Shown here piece by piece: positions 23,983-32,059 of a DNA stretch of 64,000 nucleotides. Position numbers and translations under genes: made by a program. The notes below the pieces were generated by a model that saw only the letters and a program-made list of their open reading frames with translations, searched no databases and had not been told where the DNA came from. The first letter of the stretch is position 1; each line of letters begins with the position of its first letter. The stretch is from positions 908,501 to 972,500 of the forward strand of contig NZ_AP023360.1 in the NCBI RefSeq assembly GCF_018326265.1. Reading direction: 5' to 3'. This DNA is from Catellatospora sp. IY07-71 (GTDB lineage: Bacteria; Actinomycetota; Actinomycetes; Mycobacteriales; Micromonosporaceae).

Positions 23983-24879
23983 ATGGCACGCCGTAGCAGT
24001 CCCGCGCCGACCGCCGCGATCGCGAGCGAGGCGGGTCCCGCGGTGCCCGCGCCCATCTCCGCGCCCGTGCCCGTGCCCGGCACCACGCCGGTCACCGCGC
24101 TCGACCGCACCGCGGCCGCCTTCTTCGACGTGGACAACACGATGATGCAGGGCGCCTCGCTGTACTACTTCGCTCGCGGCCTGGCCTCCCGCCGCTACTT
24201 CACCACCATCGACCTGGCCCGGTTCGCCATCAGCCAGGCCCGCTTCCGGCTGCTGGCCGCCGAGCACTCCGGCGACATCGCCCAGGCCCGCGAGGCCGCG
24301 CTCGCCTTCATCGCGGGCTGGCTGGTCGACGACGTGCAGCGGCTCAGCGAGGAGATCTTCGACGAGCTGATGGCCGACCGCATCTGGTCCGGCACCCGCG
24401 CCCTGGCCGACCAGCACCTCGCCGCCGGGCAGCGGGTGTGGCTGGTCACCGCGGCGCCCGTCGAGCTGGGCCGGGTCATCGCGTCCCGGCTGGGCCTGAC
24501 CGGGGCGCTGGGCACCGTCGCCGAGATCCGCGACGGGGCGTACACCGGGCGCCTGGTCGGCGAGATGATGCACGGCCCGGCGAAGGCGCACGCGATCGAG
24601 GCGCTGGCCGCCGCCGAAGGGCTGGACCTGACCCGCTGCACCGCGTACAGCGACTCGATCAACGACGTGCCCATGCTGACCACGGTCGGCACGGCGGTCG
24701 CCGTCAACCCGGACGGCGCGCTGCGCCGCATGGCCCGCACCCAGGGCTGGGACATCCGCGACTTCCGGCACGGCCGCAAGGCCGCCAAAGTCGCCGTGCC
24801 GGTCGCGCTCGGCGCGGGCGTGCTGGCGGGCGCGGTCGCCGGCGGCATGGCGCTCAGCCGCCGCCGTAAGAAGCTGTGA
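23983..24879 (+). CDS. HAD-IB family hydrolase (SerB-like) with C-terminal membrane segment
   Basis: This is a 298-aa protein. After a low-complexity Ala/Pro N-terminus the HAD motif I is AAFFDVDNTMMQGAS (about residue 45), and motif IV is YSDSINDVPML. Motif II sits near VWLVTAAPVELGR. The size and helical cap match the HAD-IB group that includes phosphoserine phosphatase. The C-terminus has a hydrophobic helix (VPVALGAGVLAGAVAGGMAL) capped by RRRKKL, suggesting a membrane tail. The ATG at 23983 has GGAGGGG upstream; an earlier in-frame start lacks one. The stop overlaps the next gene (GTGA). Confidence 0.83.
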   Translation: MARRSSPAPTAAIASEAGPAVPAPISAPVPVPGTTPVTALDRTAAAFFDVDNTMMQGASLYYFARGLASRRYFTTIDLARFAISQARFRLLAAEHSGDIAQAREAALAFIAGWLVDDVQRLSEEIFDELMADRIWSGTRALADQHLAAGQRVWLVTAAPVELGRVIASRLGLTGALGTVAEIRDGAYTGRLVGEMMHGPAKAHAIEALAAAEGLDLTRCTAYSDSINDVPMLTTVGTAVAVNPDGALRRMARTQGWDIRDFRHGRKAAKVAVPVALGAGVLAGAVAGGMALSRRRKKL

Positions 24880-25970
24880 CCGCCACCGCGGACCGGCCGC
24901 CGCTGACCCGCATCGTCTCGCTGGTCGCGGCGCTCGGCGCGAGCGCGGCGATGCTCGCCCTCGACCCCCGGCAGCCACCGCCCCCGCCCCGCACCGGCGA
25001 GGTGCCGCTGTCGGTCGCGTACGCCGGGGCGCGCGTGCTCGACACCCCGGGGACGCTGCCGGACGGTGCCGCGTACACCCCGCTGTTCTTCCTCGACGCC
25101 GGGCGCTCGGTCGGCACGGCGGTCAGCCCCGGCGGCGCCGACGTGCGGCTGCTGCTGCGCTCCGGCGACGTCCTGCGCGAGCTGCGCCGGCTGCCGCAGG
25201 ACCAGGCGGGCGAGTTCGCCGGGTTCGCGAGCGACGGAGCCGAGCTGGTCTGGGTCGAGCTGACCAGCGATGCCGACGGGGCAGGCCGCAGCCGCATCTG
25301 GGCGGCCCGGCTGGACGGCGGCCCCGCGCGGGTGGTCACCGAGGACACCGGTGCCGTGATGCTGTTCGACAAGCAGGGCGATCTGGCTCTGCACGACGGC
25401 CGGGTGAGCTGGATGGCCGACAGCGGCCGCGAGGGTTACTCCACGCTGCGCACCGTGCCGCTGGCCGGGGGCACCCCCGAGGTCCGGGAACTGGCCGGCG
25501 GGTACGCCATCAGCGCCTGGCCGTGGCTGGTCAGCGAATCCGCCGCCGACGCGGGCGAGGTGACCGCGACCAACGTCGACTCCGGCCGCCGCTTCACCGT
25601 CGGCGTACGCCCCAACGAGCTGCTGACCTGCTCCCCGTCCTGGTGCCGGTCCATCGTGATCGGCAGCACCGAGGCGTCCACGGTCATCGAGCTGACCCGC
25701 CCGGAGGGGGCGGAACGGGTGCGCACCGTCAGCGGCGCGGTCGCCTCGGCCGTCGCCGACGTCGCGCTGCTGGACCGTTTCGAGATCTACACCCGCTCCA
25801 GCCCGGTGGTGACCGGCAGCCGCCTGCTGCTCTACGACCTGAGCACCCGCGAACTGGTCCAGGTCAGCGACAACGCGGGCCGGGTGGTCGCCCGCGGCGG
25901 CGTGCTGTGGTGGTCCACCGGCGACAACGAGACCCTCGTCTGGCACACCCTCGACCTGCGCGAACTCTGA
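24876..25970 (+). CDS. Membrane-anchored or secreted beta-propeller-like protein, function unknown
   Basis: This is a 364-aa protein starting at a GTG that overlaps the previous stop. An N-terminal hydrophobic helix (IVSLVAALGASAAMLAL) is followed by a Pro run and a long beta-rich region. Repeated short strands (SRIWAARLDGGPARVV, YSTLRTVPLAGGTPEV, SRLLLYDLSTRELVQV) resemble TolB/WD40-like blades. No catalytic motif was found. Coupling to the HAD-IB gene suggests a shared process. The two Cys in LLTCSPSWCRS may form a disulphide outside the cell. Confidence 0.7.
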   Translation: MTATADRPPLTRIVSLVAALGASAAMLALDPRQPPPPPRTGEVPLSVAYAGARVLDTPGTLPDGAAYTPLFFLDAGRSVGTAVSPGGADVRLLLRSGDVLRELRRLPQDQAGEFAGFASDGAELVWVELTSDADGAGRSRIWAARLDGGPARVVTEDTGAVMLFDKQGDLALHDGRVSWMADSGREGYSTLRTVPLAGGTPEVRELAGGYAISAWPWLVSESAADAGEVTATNVDSGRRFTVGVRPNELLTCSPSWCRSIVIGSTEASTVIELTRPEGAERVRTVSGAVASAVADVALLDRFEIYTRSSPVVTGSRLLLYDLSTRELVQVSDNAGRVVARGGVLWWSTGDNETLVWHTLDLREL

Positions 25971-25973
25971 TCG

Positions 25974-27449
25974 CTACCGCAGGCCGTAGAGCGTGGCCAG
26001 GTCGATGAGCACGACCTCGCCGCGGTCCGCGGCGGAGCGCAGCTCCGAGGTGAAGCCCGCGCCGCTGTAGCAGGCCAGTCTGGTGCCTGAGGTCTCGTAC
26101 CGCCCGCCCGCCGTGATCAGATCGCGGATGCGCCGCAGCCGGGTCAGGTGCGGCACGCCCATCACCTCGTTCCACTTCGCCTCGCCGACCGACAGCAGCG
26201 GCGGCTTCTGCGCACCGTCGGACACCCCGACGACCGCCACGTCCACCTCGTGCGCCGCCTTCGCGGCGGCGTCGTTGACCACTCCCGTGCCGACCCGGGC
26301 GGGCAGGCCGCCGAGCAGCTCGGCATCGTCGTGGTAGAGCGCCCACTCGCGGCAGACCTGCTCGAATCGGGGGCCGATCACGTTGCTCTCGAAGCGCCGC
26401 TTCGCCTGCTGCCAGACGCGGGTCGCGCTGCCCGGCCGTTCCAGCTGGCTCCAGACCGGGCGCATCACCGCGCCGTAGAAGCTGATCAGTGGTTCGGCGA
26501 TGCGGTAGCTGCTGCGGTTGTCCCGGAAGGCGTCGGCGTCGCGGGCCATCAAGCCGGCGTCCTCCAGCACGTCCAGCGGGTGGGCCACGTCCGCCGCCTT
26601 GCGGCCCAGGTAGCTCGCGATGCCGCCGCGGGTGGCGTTGCCTTCGGCGACCGCGGCGAGCACGGAGTGGTAGAGGGCGGTGTCCCGCAGGTCGGGCTCC
26701 TCGGCCAGCAGGTAGCGCGCCTCGCGGAACAGCGGGCTCTCCGGGTTCAGCACGGTGCGGGTCACCCAGGCGTCGAAGTCGGCGGCGTCGGCGGGCGAGT
26801 CGTTGCGGGCCAGTTCGCGCCGGTAGGCGGGGGTGCCGCCGACGACCGCGTTGACCATGAGGGCAAGCCGGGGGTCGCTCAATCCCCAGAACTCGGCGGC
26901 GAGCCGGTGGTCGAGCGTACGCACCACCATCTCCAGCCCCGCCCGGCCGCGCAGCGGCGCGTTGCCGGCGAGCAGGCCGCCCATGAACGACATCGCCGAG
27001 CCGCAGAGCAGCAGCCGGGTGCGGGATTCGACCCGTTCCGTGCGCAGCGGCCCGTACGCCGCCTGGATGATCGACGGCAGGGAGGGATTCGCCTTGGCCA
27101 GGTAAGGGAATTCGTCCAGCACCACCGGCACCGGCCGCTCCCGCCCGAGGGCCAGCAGCGCGTCCACCGCTTCGTACCATGAGGTCAGCCGAATCGGCGT
27201 GGCCGGACGGGTGTGTTCGGTAAGCGCCTCGCCCAGCCGGTGCAGCGAGTCGGCGTCGGTCGCCTCGGTCGCCCCGAAGAAGAAGCCCCCGGCGGCCCGG
27301 CAGGCGGCGTCCAGCAGAAAGGTCTTGCCCTGGCGGCGCCGGCCGGACACCACGCCGAGGGTCGCTCCAGCCTGCTCATCGAGGACGAAGCGGCTCAGCG
27401 CGGCCCATTCGTGCGCCCGATCGAACATCGCCGTCGGCCTGGACAGCAT
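25974..27449 (-). CDS. Archaeal-type P-loop ATPase with DUF234/PD-(D/E)XK-like C-terminus
   Basis: This is a 491-aa protein. The Walker A motif is VVSGRRRQGKTFLL (about residues 33-46) and Walker B is PVVLDEFPYL (about residues 106-115). The C-terminal part has a winged-helix region followed by EVDVAVVG and SVGEAKW, which match the D...ExK pattern of restriction-like nuclease folds found in DUF234 ATPases. Members are abundant and poorly understood; roles in conflict or DNA handling have been proposed. It stands alone on the minus strand behind a palindromic promoter region. The start has TAGGAG eight bases upstream. Confidence 0.82.
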   Translation of the reverse strand: MLSRPTAMFDRAHEWAALSRFVLDEQAGATLGVVSGRRRQGKTFLLDAACRAAGGFFFGATEATDADSLHRLGEALTEHTRPATPIRLTSWYEAVDALLALGRERPVPVVLDEFPYLAKANPSLPSIIQAAYGPLRTERVESRTRLLLCGSAMSFMGGLLAGNAPLRGRAGLEMVVRTLDHRLAAEFWGLSDPRLALMVNAVVGGTPAYRRELARNDSPADAADFDAWVTRTVLNPESPLFREARYLLAEEPDLRDTALYHSVLAAVAEGNATRGGIASYLGRKAADVAHPLDVLEDAGLMARDADAFRDNRSSYRIAEPLISFYGAVMRPVWSQLERPGSATRVWQQAKRRFESNVIGPRFEQVCREWALYHDDAELLGGLPARVGTGVVNDAAAKAAHEVDVAVVGVSDGAQKPPLLSVGEAKWNEVMGVPHLTRLRRIRDLITAGGRYETSGTRLACYSGAGFTSELRSAADRGEVVLIDLATLYGLR

Positions 27450-27464
27450 CGGCGCGCTCCTAGA

Positions 27465-27503
27465 TTTGTGGGACCACAGTTATGGTAACTGTACTCCCAC
27501 AAA
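27465..27503 (-). promoter_or_regulatory. Nested palindromes upstream of the DUF234 ATPase gene (candidate operator)
   Basis: The outer arms TTTGTGGGA (27465-27473) and TCCCACAAA (27495-27503) enclose a perfect inner palindrome ACAGTTA-TGG-TAACTGT (27476-27492). All lie 16-54 bp before the ATPase ATG. The stretch is AT-richer than its surroundings and fills most of the 62-bp gap. Two interleaved dyads suggest an operator bound by one or two dimers, perhaps overlapping the promoter. Confidence 0.65.
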
Positions 27504-27511
27504 CCTCGGCC

Positions 27512-28384
27512 TCACTCGCCGAAGGGGTCGGGGCGCAGCTCCAGGGTCTCGTGGAGCATGGTCTGGATGGTCTCGCGGACCTGGTCCGCGAGGTTGAAGA
27601 CCACCGCGGGATCGTCGGCCCCGTCGGCGTACGGCTCCGTGTCGATGGGCTCGCCGAAGCGGATCAGCCACTTGCTCGGCAGCGGGATCAGGCCGAGCGG
27701 CCCGAGCCACGGGAACGTCGGGGTCACCGGGAAGTACGGCGCACCGATCAGCCTGGCCAGCGGCTTGATGTTGCCGAGCAGCGGGTAGATCTCCTCCGCC
27801 CCGACGATGGCCACCGGCACGATGGGCCGGCGGGTGCGCAGCGCCGCCGAGACGAACCCGCCCCGGCCGAAGCGCTGCAGCCGGTAACGGTCGGCGAAGC
27901 GCTTGCCGACGCCCTTGAACCCCTCCGGGAAGACGCCGACCAGCTCCTCCTGCAGCAGCAGGCGCTCCACGTCCGGGTTGCAGGCCAGCGTCGCGCCCGA
28001 CTTGCGGGCCAGCTCCGACACGAACGGCATGCGGAACACGAAGTCCGCGCCGAGCAGCCGCAGGTGCCGGTGCGCCGGGTGCTCGTCGTGGCAGGCGACC
28101 GAGAGCATCAGCGCGTCCAGCGCGATGGTGCCCGAGTGGTTGCCGACGACCAGCGCGCCGCCCTCGGCGGGCAGGTTCTTGACGTCGATCACCTCGGTGC
28201 GGAACCAGCGGTGGTAGAGCTGGCGCAGCAGCGGCTGGAACACCTGGTCGGTCAGCTCCGCATCGAAGCCGAACTCGTCGATCTCGTACTGCCCGGACAG
28301 GCGGCGGCGCAGGAAGGCCAGCCCGGCGGCGACCCGCTCGTCGAACTCGTCGTCGATCTCGGGCGCGATCTCGGGCCTGGTCAC
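27512..28384 (-). CDS. 1-acyl-sn-glycerol-3-phosphate acyltransferase-like protein (PlsC family)
   Basis: This is a 290-aa acyltransferase. The His-Asp motif region reads VVGNHSGTIALDALM, with His and Asp slightly more widely spaced than the classic HX4D, as in many actinobacterial members. The FPEG block is VGVFPEGFKGVGKRF, and the third block is PIVPVAIVGAEE. It probably acylates lysophosphatidate or a related lipid at the membrane face. Its ATG overlaps the stop of the SDR gene (28381-28384), so the pair forms an operon. Confidence 0.83.
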   Translation of the reverse strand: MTRPEIAPEIDDEFDERVAAGLAFLRRRLSGQYEIDEFGFDAELTDQVFQPLLRQLYHRWFRTEVIDVKNLPAEGGALVVGNHSGTIALDALMLSVACHDEHPAHRHLRLLGADFVFRMPFVSELARKSGATLACNPDVERLLLQEELVGVFPEGFKGVGKRFADRYRLQRFGRGGFVSAALRTRRPIVPVAIVGAEEIYPLLGNIKPLARLIGAPYFPVTPTFPWLGPLGLIPLPSKWLIRFGEPIDTEPYADGADDPAVVFNLADQVRETIQTMLHETLELRPDPFGE

Positions 28385-29466
28385 CTGGTCACACCTCGCT
28401 GTTCGCGTACCGACCGGATCATGTCGAGCAGCCGCTGCTCGGCGGCGGCCACCCGGGCCGGGGTGATGACCGCGCCGGGTTCCTGGGCCCGGACGAAGTC
28501 GTCGAAGGCGGCGGCGGTCGAGCGGGGCGTGAAGCCATACTGCCGGACCAGCCGGGCGGTGTCGACCACCCGTCCGTGCACGAACAGGTCCACCTGGTCC
28601 AGGCTCAACCCGGCGACGCCGCGGCGGAACGAGGCGGCGGCGTGCATGGCCGGCTCGGGCACCGGCAGCTCCAGCCGGCCCGACCGGCGGACCGCCTGCG
28701 AGAGCGTCAGCGTGCCCCGCCCGGCCACGTTGAACGTGCCCTGGTGGTCCTCCAGCACCGAGCGGCGCAGGATCTCCAGCGCGTCGTCGACGTGGATGAA
28801 CTGCAGCCGGGGATCGCGCCCCAGCACGGTCGGCACCATGGGCCGGGCCAGGAACTTGAGCAGCGCGGTGTCGGGCTGCGGCCCGATGAACGGGGCGAAG
28901 CGCAGCACCGTGGTGACCACGCCGGGACGGCGCCGGCGGAAGCCGCGCACGTACGACTCGATGTCCAGGATGTCCCGGCCGTAGCCGCCGCGCGGCACGT
29001 CCCGGGGCTCGGTTTCCTCGGTGAAGACCGCCGGGTCGCGGAACGACACCCCGTACGCCGCGGTGGACGAGCGCACCACCAGCCGGCGCAGCGACGGCAT
29101 CTGCTGGCAGGCGGCCAGCAGCTGGAGCGTGCCGATGACGTTCTGGTCCTTCATCGCCGCGCGCCCGCCCGCGGCGGGGTCGGGCGAGGACATGATGGCC
29201 AGGTGCACCAGCGCCTCGGCACCGGTGCCGATCAGCGCGGCGGCGCCCTCGGTCAGATCGACCTTGCGCAGGGTGATGCCGCTGAGCAGCGGCGCGAGCT
29301 CGGCGGGCGGGTCCGTGCGGTCCACCCCGATCACCCGCTGGACCCGGGGGTCGGCGGCGATGCGGGCGGCGACGGTCGCGCCGAGGAACCGGCTGACGCC
29401 GGTGACGATGACGACCCGGGGTGCGCGTGCGCGGTCACCGGCAGAGCCGGCGGCTGCCGCGGTCAT
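28381..29466 (-). CDS. NAD-dependent epimerase/dehydratase (extended SDR)
   Basis: This is a 361-aa Rossmann protein. The cofactor loop is VIVTGVSRFLGATVAARI, a GxxxFLG variation of the SDR glycine motif. The active-site region has SSTAAYG and a downstream YGRDILDIE. The extended C-terminus fits sugar-nucleotide or sterol-type SDRs. The substrate is unknown. Coupling to the PlsC-like acyltransferase hints at lipid or glycolipid metabolism. Close relatives often sit near bldC-like genes in actinomycetes, which is recollection. Confidence 0.8.
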   Translation of the reverse strand: MTAAAAGSAGDRARAPRVVIVTGVSRFLGATVAARIAADPRVQRVIGVDRTDPPAELAPLLSGITLRKVDLTEGAAALIGTGAEALVHLAIMSSPDPAAGGRAAMKDQNVIGTLQLLAACQQMPSLRRLVVRSSTAAYGVSFRDPAVFTEETEPRDVPRGGYGRDILDIESYVRGFRRRRPGVVTTVLRFAPFIGPQPDTALLKFLARPMVPTVLGRDPRLQFIHVDDALEILRRSVLEDHQGTFNVAGRGTLTLSQAVRRSGRLELPVPEPAMHAAASFRRGVAGLSLDQVDLFVHGRVVDTARLVRQYGFTPRSTAAAFDDFVRAQEPGAVITPARVAAAEQRLLDMIRSVREQRGVTR

Positions 29467-29596
29467 GACGCGCCTCCCCGGGGCGGCGAAGAATGGTCGA
29501 GAGGCACCGCGGACCCGGCGGGCGTCACACCCGCCGTAGGGTCCCGCAGTTCCACGCCCAGGTGGCCGGACAGCTCACGGCACCCGGGCGCGTGCC

Positions 29597-29698
29597 TCAC
29601 TTGCCGAGACGGCGACGCTGGACGCGGGTCTTGCGCAGCAGCTTGCGGTGCTTCTTCTTCGCCATGCGCTTGCGGCGCTTCTTGACCACGGAGCCCAT
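29597..29698 (-). CDS. 30S ribosomal protein bS22 (AURKAIP1/COX24-type), 33 aa
   Basis: This is a very short ORF that automated calling by length misses. ATG 29696-29698 is preceded by GAGGGG, and the frame ends at TGA 29597-29599. The product [20 protein letters not shown]... ends RRRLGK and is almost entirely Lys/Arg. It matches the tiny basic protein seen in mycobacterial 30S ribosomes (bS22) and found throughout actinobacteria. It would bind 16S rRNA. Confidence 0.92.
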   Translation of the reverse strand: MGSVVKKRRKRMAKKKHRKLLRKTRVQRRRLGK

Positions 29699-29783
29699 AC
29701 GGCATCCCCTCGAAGTTGACGGTGGTGGAACCCGTTCAGGGTAGCCGAGCAGCCGTGGGCGCACTGCCAGGGGTCACCGTCCG

Positions 29784-29804
29784 AGTGAGGCGGACCGCCT
29801 CACT
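29784..29804 (-). terminator. 9-bp hairpin at the end of the helix-turn-helix gene
   Basis: AGTGAGGCG (29784-29792) pairs exactly with CGCCTCACT (29796-29804). It overlaps the stop codon of the minus-strand regulator gene and separates it from bS22. Confidence 0.5.
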
Positions 29805-30009
29805 GCTCGGAGAAGGCCCCGCGCAGGTACTCCTGAACGGCCTGCTCAGGGACCCGGAACGACCGCCCGACCCGCACCGCCGAGAGCTCCCCGGAGTGCA
29901 CGAGACGGTAGACGGTCATCTTCGAGACCCGCATGAGCGTCGCCACCTCGGCGACGGTGAGAAACCTGACCTCCGCCAGCCGGGCGTCCGGCCGTGCTGA
30001 TCCGATCAT
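29800..30009 (-). CDS. Excisionase/BldC-like small helix-turn-helix regulator
   Basis: This is a 69-aa protein with one MerR/excisionase-type winged helix: RFLTVAEVATLMRVSKMTVY, then RLVHSGELSAVRVGRSFRVP. It closely resembles the small BldC-related regulators of Streptomyces (SCO3328/BdtA type). The ATG at 30009 is preceded by GGGAGG; the GTG four codons earlier overlaps that site. Its neighbour bS22 is also conserved beside it in actinomycetes. It likely binds DNA cooperatively and affects development, by analogy. Confidence 0.82.
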   Translation of the reverse strand: MIGSARPDARLAEVRFLTVAEVATLMRVSKMTVYRLVHSGELSAVRVGRSFRVPEQAVQEYLRGAFSEQ

Positions 30010-30101
30010 GAGCAGCCCCACCTCCCTATGTGACGGGCGGGTTCCTGTGTATTGAGTACGTTACCGGGACGGTTGTGACCGATGCGAGGCTTTCGCCAAG
30101 A

Positions 30102-31985
30102 TCAGGCCGCGGTACGCCTGATGTACGCGGCGCAGTCGCGCTCCAGCGCCCCCCACGCCACCCCGAAGACCTGCGGCGAGACCTCGGTCACGGACTTGCC
30201 GTCGTGGACGACGCGGTGGAAGAAGTCGACGAACTTCGCCTCGCCGAACCGGTCCGCCAGGTAGCGCACGGTGAGGCCGCTGACGCCGTAGCGCGCGACC
30301 ACCTGCCACGCGGGGGCGTCCCTCGGGGGCAGCGCGCTCTCCACGTCGCCGTCCCACTGCTTCATCAGCCGCCGGATCTCGGTCAGCCGGAGATAGTCCC
30401 GGACCCGACGGCCGTTCAGGCCCGCGTACTCGGCCAGGCCCTCCTGCAGCCACCACAGCTTGTCGTCGTCGTCGCTCAGCCCGGCCAGCGACGCGGCGTG
30501 GGCGAGCTCGTGGCGCAGCACCCCGCCGGCCATGGCCGGTCCGCTGTCGCGCTCGTTGAGCACGATCTCCCAGCGCTCAGGGCCCACCCGTACCGCTCCG
30601 CCGCTGACGTGCTGGCCCGGCTTCCAGGAGAACCAGGTGCCCCAGGCCCCGTCCCCGGCGTGGTAGACGACGTAACGCGGCGGCAGCTTTCCGGGGCGGG
30701 CGAACCGGTCGGCGACCTTGGCCGCCTTCTCCGCCTCGGTCAGCAGCCGGGCGAGCCGGTCCTCGTGCTCCGGCGTGGTCGCGACGACGGTCCGCGGGCC
30801 TGCCACCGCGACCAGTTCGGCAACCTGCCACGGATGCGGCGACGGCTGCACCTGCACCGGCGCCCACTCGCGCAGCAGCGCGCGGCCGTCCGCGATCCGC
30901 CACCGGGTGGCCGCCCGCGCCGGTGCCGACGAGCAGATCGGGGTGACGAAGCACGGGGTGCTGCGCAGCTCGGTGATCCAGACCTGGCCGTCGGGCGCCG
31001 GCAGCGGGTGGGTCGGCTGCTCGGTCCACGCCGCGACCTGCATCGCCCGCAGCGACCGGAACTGCCGCCGCAGCCCGTCGCGCACCTTCACCTCCGCCGC
31101 CGGATCCACCACGGCGAGGTAACCCTGCTCGTCCCCCGACAGCAGCGCCTTCTGCTGCGCACCCAGCGCCGCGCCGATCCGGTCCTTGATCCACGCCTGC
31201 CGGTCCGGCAGCGACGCGCCGAACCCGGGGCTCGGCGCGGAGCCGTCCGGGGCGGTCCCACCGCCGGTGACCCGGTCCCGCAACCAGGGGAAGACCAGCA
31301 CCGCCGTGCCGCCCGCGACCAGGCAGGCCACCACCAGCAGCACCGCGAGCAGCACGATGAGCCGCCCCCAGCGCCGCCGCGGCGGCGGCGCGACCGGCCA
31401 GGACGGGACCTGCTGCGGGTAGCCGGGCACCCCGGACACGACCGGCTGCGCACCCGTCCCGTGCGGCTGCACGACGGGCCACGCCCCGCTGCCGCGCTGC
31501 GGCTGCACGACAGGCCACGCCCCGCTGCCGTGCTGCGGATGGACCACCGGCCACGCGCCGCTGCCGTGCTGCGGATGGACCACCGGCCACGCGCCGCTGC
31601 CGTGCTGCGGATGGACCACCGGCCACGCGCCGCTGCCGTGCGGCGGCTGGGCAGCCGGCCAGGTACCCGTGCCCGGCGGCGGCGCGGCGGCGGGCGGGGA
31701 TGCCGGGGGCAGCACGGTCGTGGCGTCCGATGCGGTCCGGTCGGGCAGCGGTGCGACGGTGATCGGTGCGGTCGGCGGCTCGTCGGGCGGGGGCGGGGCC
31801 GACTGGGCCGCCATGATCACCGCGGACGGGGTCGGATCCTCGTGGTCCAGCGGCAGATGCCGGTCGGGCAGCTCCGCGCCGCCCTCGGCCCACGGATCGA
31901 CCGGGCCGGTCCCCGTGTCCTCGAACGGCTGCCAGCCTGCGGGCAGGGCCGGGCCGGCGGCGTCGTTCGCGTCCTCGGGGTGCAC
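30102..31985 (-). CDS. Repeat-bearing membrane metallopeptidase (HExxH, peptidase MA-like)
   Basis: This is a protein of about 627 aa. The N-terminal acidic and Pro-rich cytosolic part (residues 1-190) contains six copies of HGSGAWPVVHPQ-like units. A basic stop and one transmembrane helix follow (about residues 200-225, LIVLLAVLLVVACLVAGGTAV). The outer part ends in a zinc-protease domain: LRHELAHAA supplies HExxH (His492, Glu493, His496), and a glutamate in LQEGLAEYAG may be the third ligand. This is the gluzincin peptidase-MA plan. The start is uncertain: GTG 31985 is chosen, TTG 32003 is possible, and neither has a good ribosome site. Confidence 0.75.
   Translation of the reverse strand: MHPEDANDAAGPALPAGWQPFEDTGTGPVDPWAEGGAELPDRHLPLDHEDPTPSAVIMAAQSAPPPPDEPPTAPITVAPLPDRTASDATTVLPPASPPAAAPPPGTGTWPAAQPPHGSGAWPVVHPQHGSGAWPVVHPQHGSGAWPVVHPQHGSGAWPVVQPQRGSGAWPVVQPHGTGAQPVVSGVPGYPQQVPSWPVAPPPRRRWGRLIVLLAVLLVVACLVAGGTAVLVFPWLRDRVTGGGTAPDGSAPSPGFGASLPDRQAWIKDRIGAALGAQQKALLSGDEQGYLAVVDPAAEVKVRDGLRRQFRSLRAMQVAAWTEQPTHPLPAPDGQVWITELRSTPCFVTPICSSAPARAATRWRIADGRALLREWAPVQVQPSPHPWQVAELVAVAGPRTVVATTPEHEDRLARLLTEAEKAAKVADRFARPGKLPPRYVVYHAGDGAWGTWFSWKPGQHVSGGAVRVGPERWEIVLNERDSGPAMAGGVLRHELAHAASLAGLSDDDDKLWWLQEGLAEYAGLNGRRVRDYLRLTEIRRLMKQWDGDVESALPPRDAPAWQVVARYGVSGLTVRYLADRFGEAKFVDFFHRVVHDGKSVTEVSPQVFGVAWGALERDCAAYIRRTAA
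31441..31640 (-). repeat. Coding 36-bp tandem repeats in the metallopeptidase gene
   Basis: About six 36-bp units encode HGSGAWPVV[HQ]PQ. The central copies are almost identical at the DNA level, while the outermost (HGTGAQPVV) has diverged. The uniformity points to recent expansion or gene conversion. It is a coding repeat and shows no spacer pattern of a CRISPR array. Confidence 0.85.
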
Positions 31986-32059
31986 GGACGAGGACGCTAC
32001 CAACGCGCGGCACCGCGCGACAGCCCCGCGAGCCGCACCCCGCTGGACCTGCTTCCGGG

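Noticed and set aside
31441-31640. Possible CRISPR-like array
   Set aside because: The 36-bp units are contiguous without spacers and keep the reading frame; they are coding repeats.
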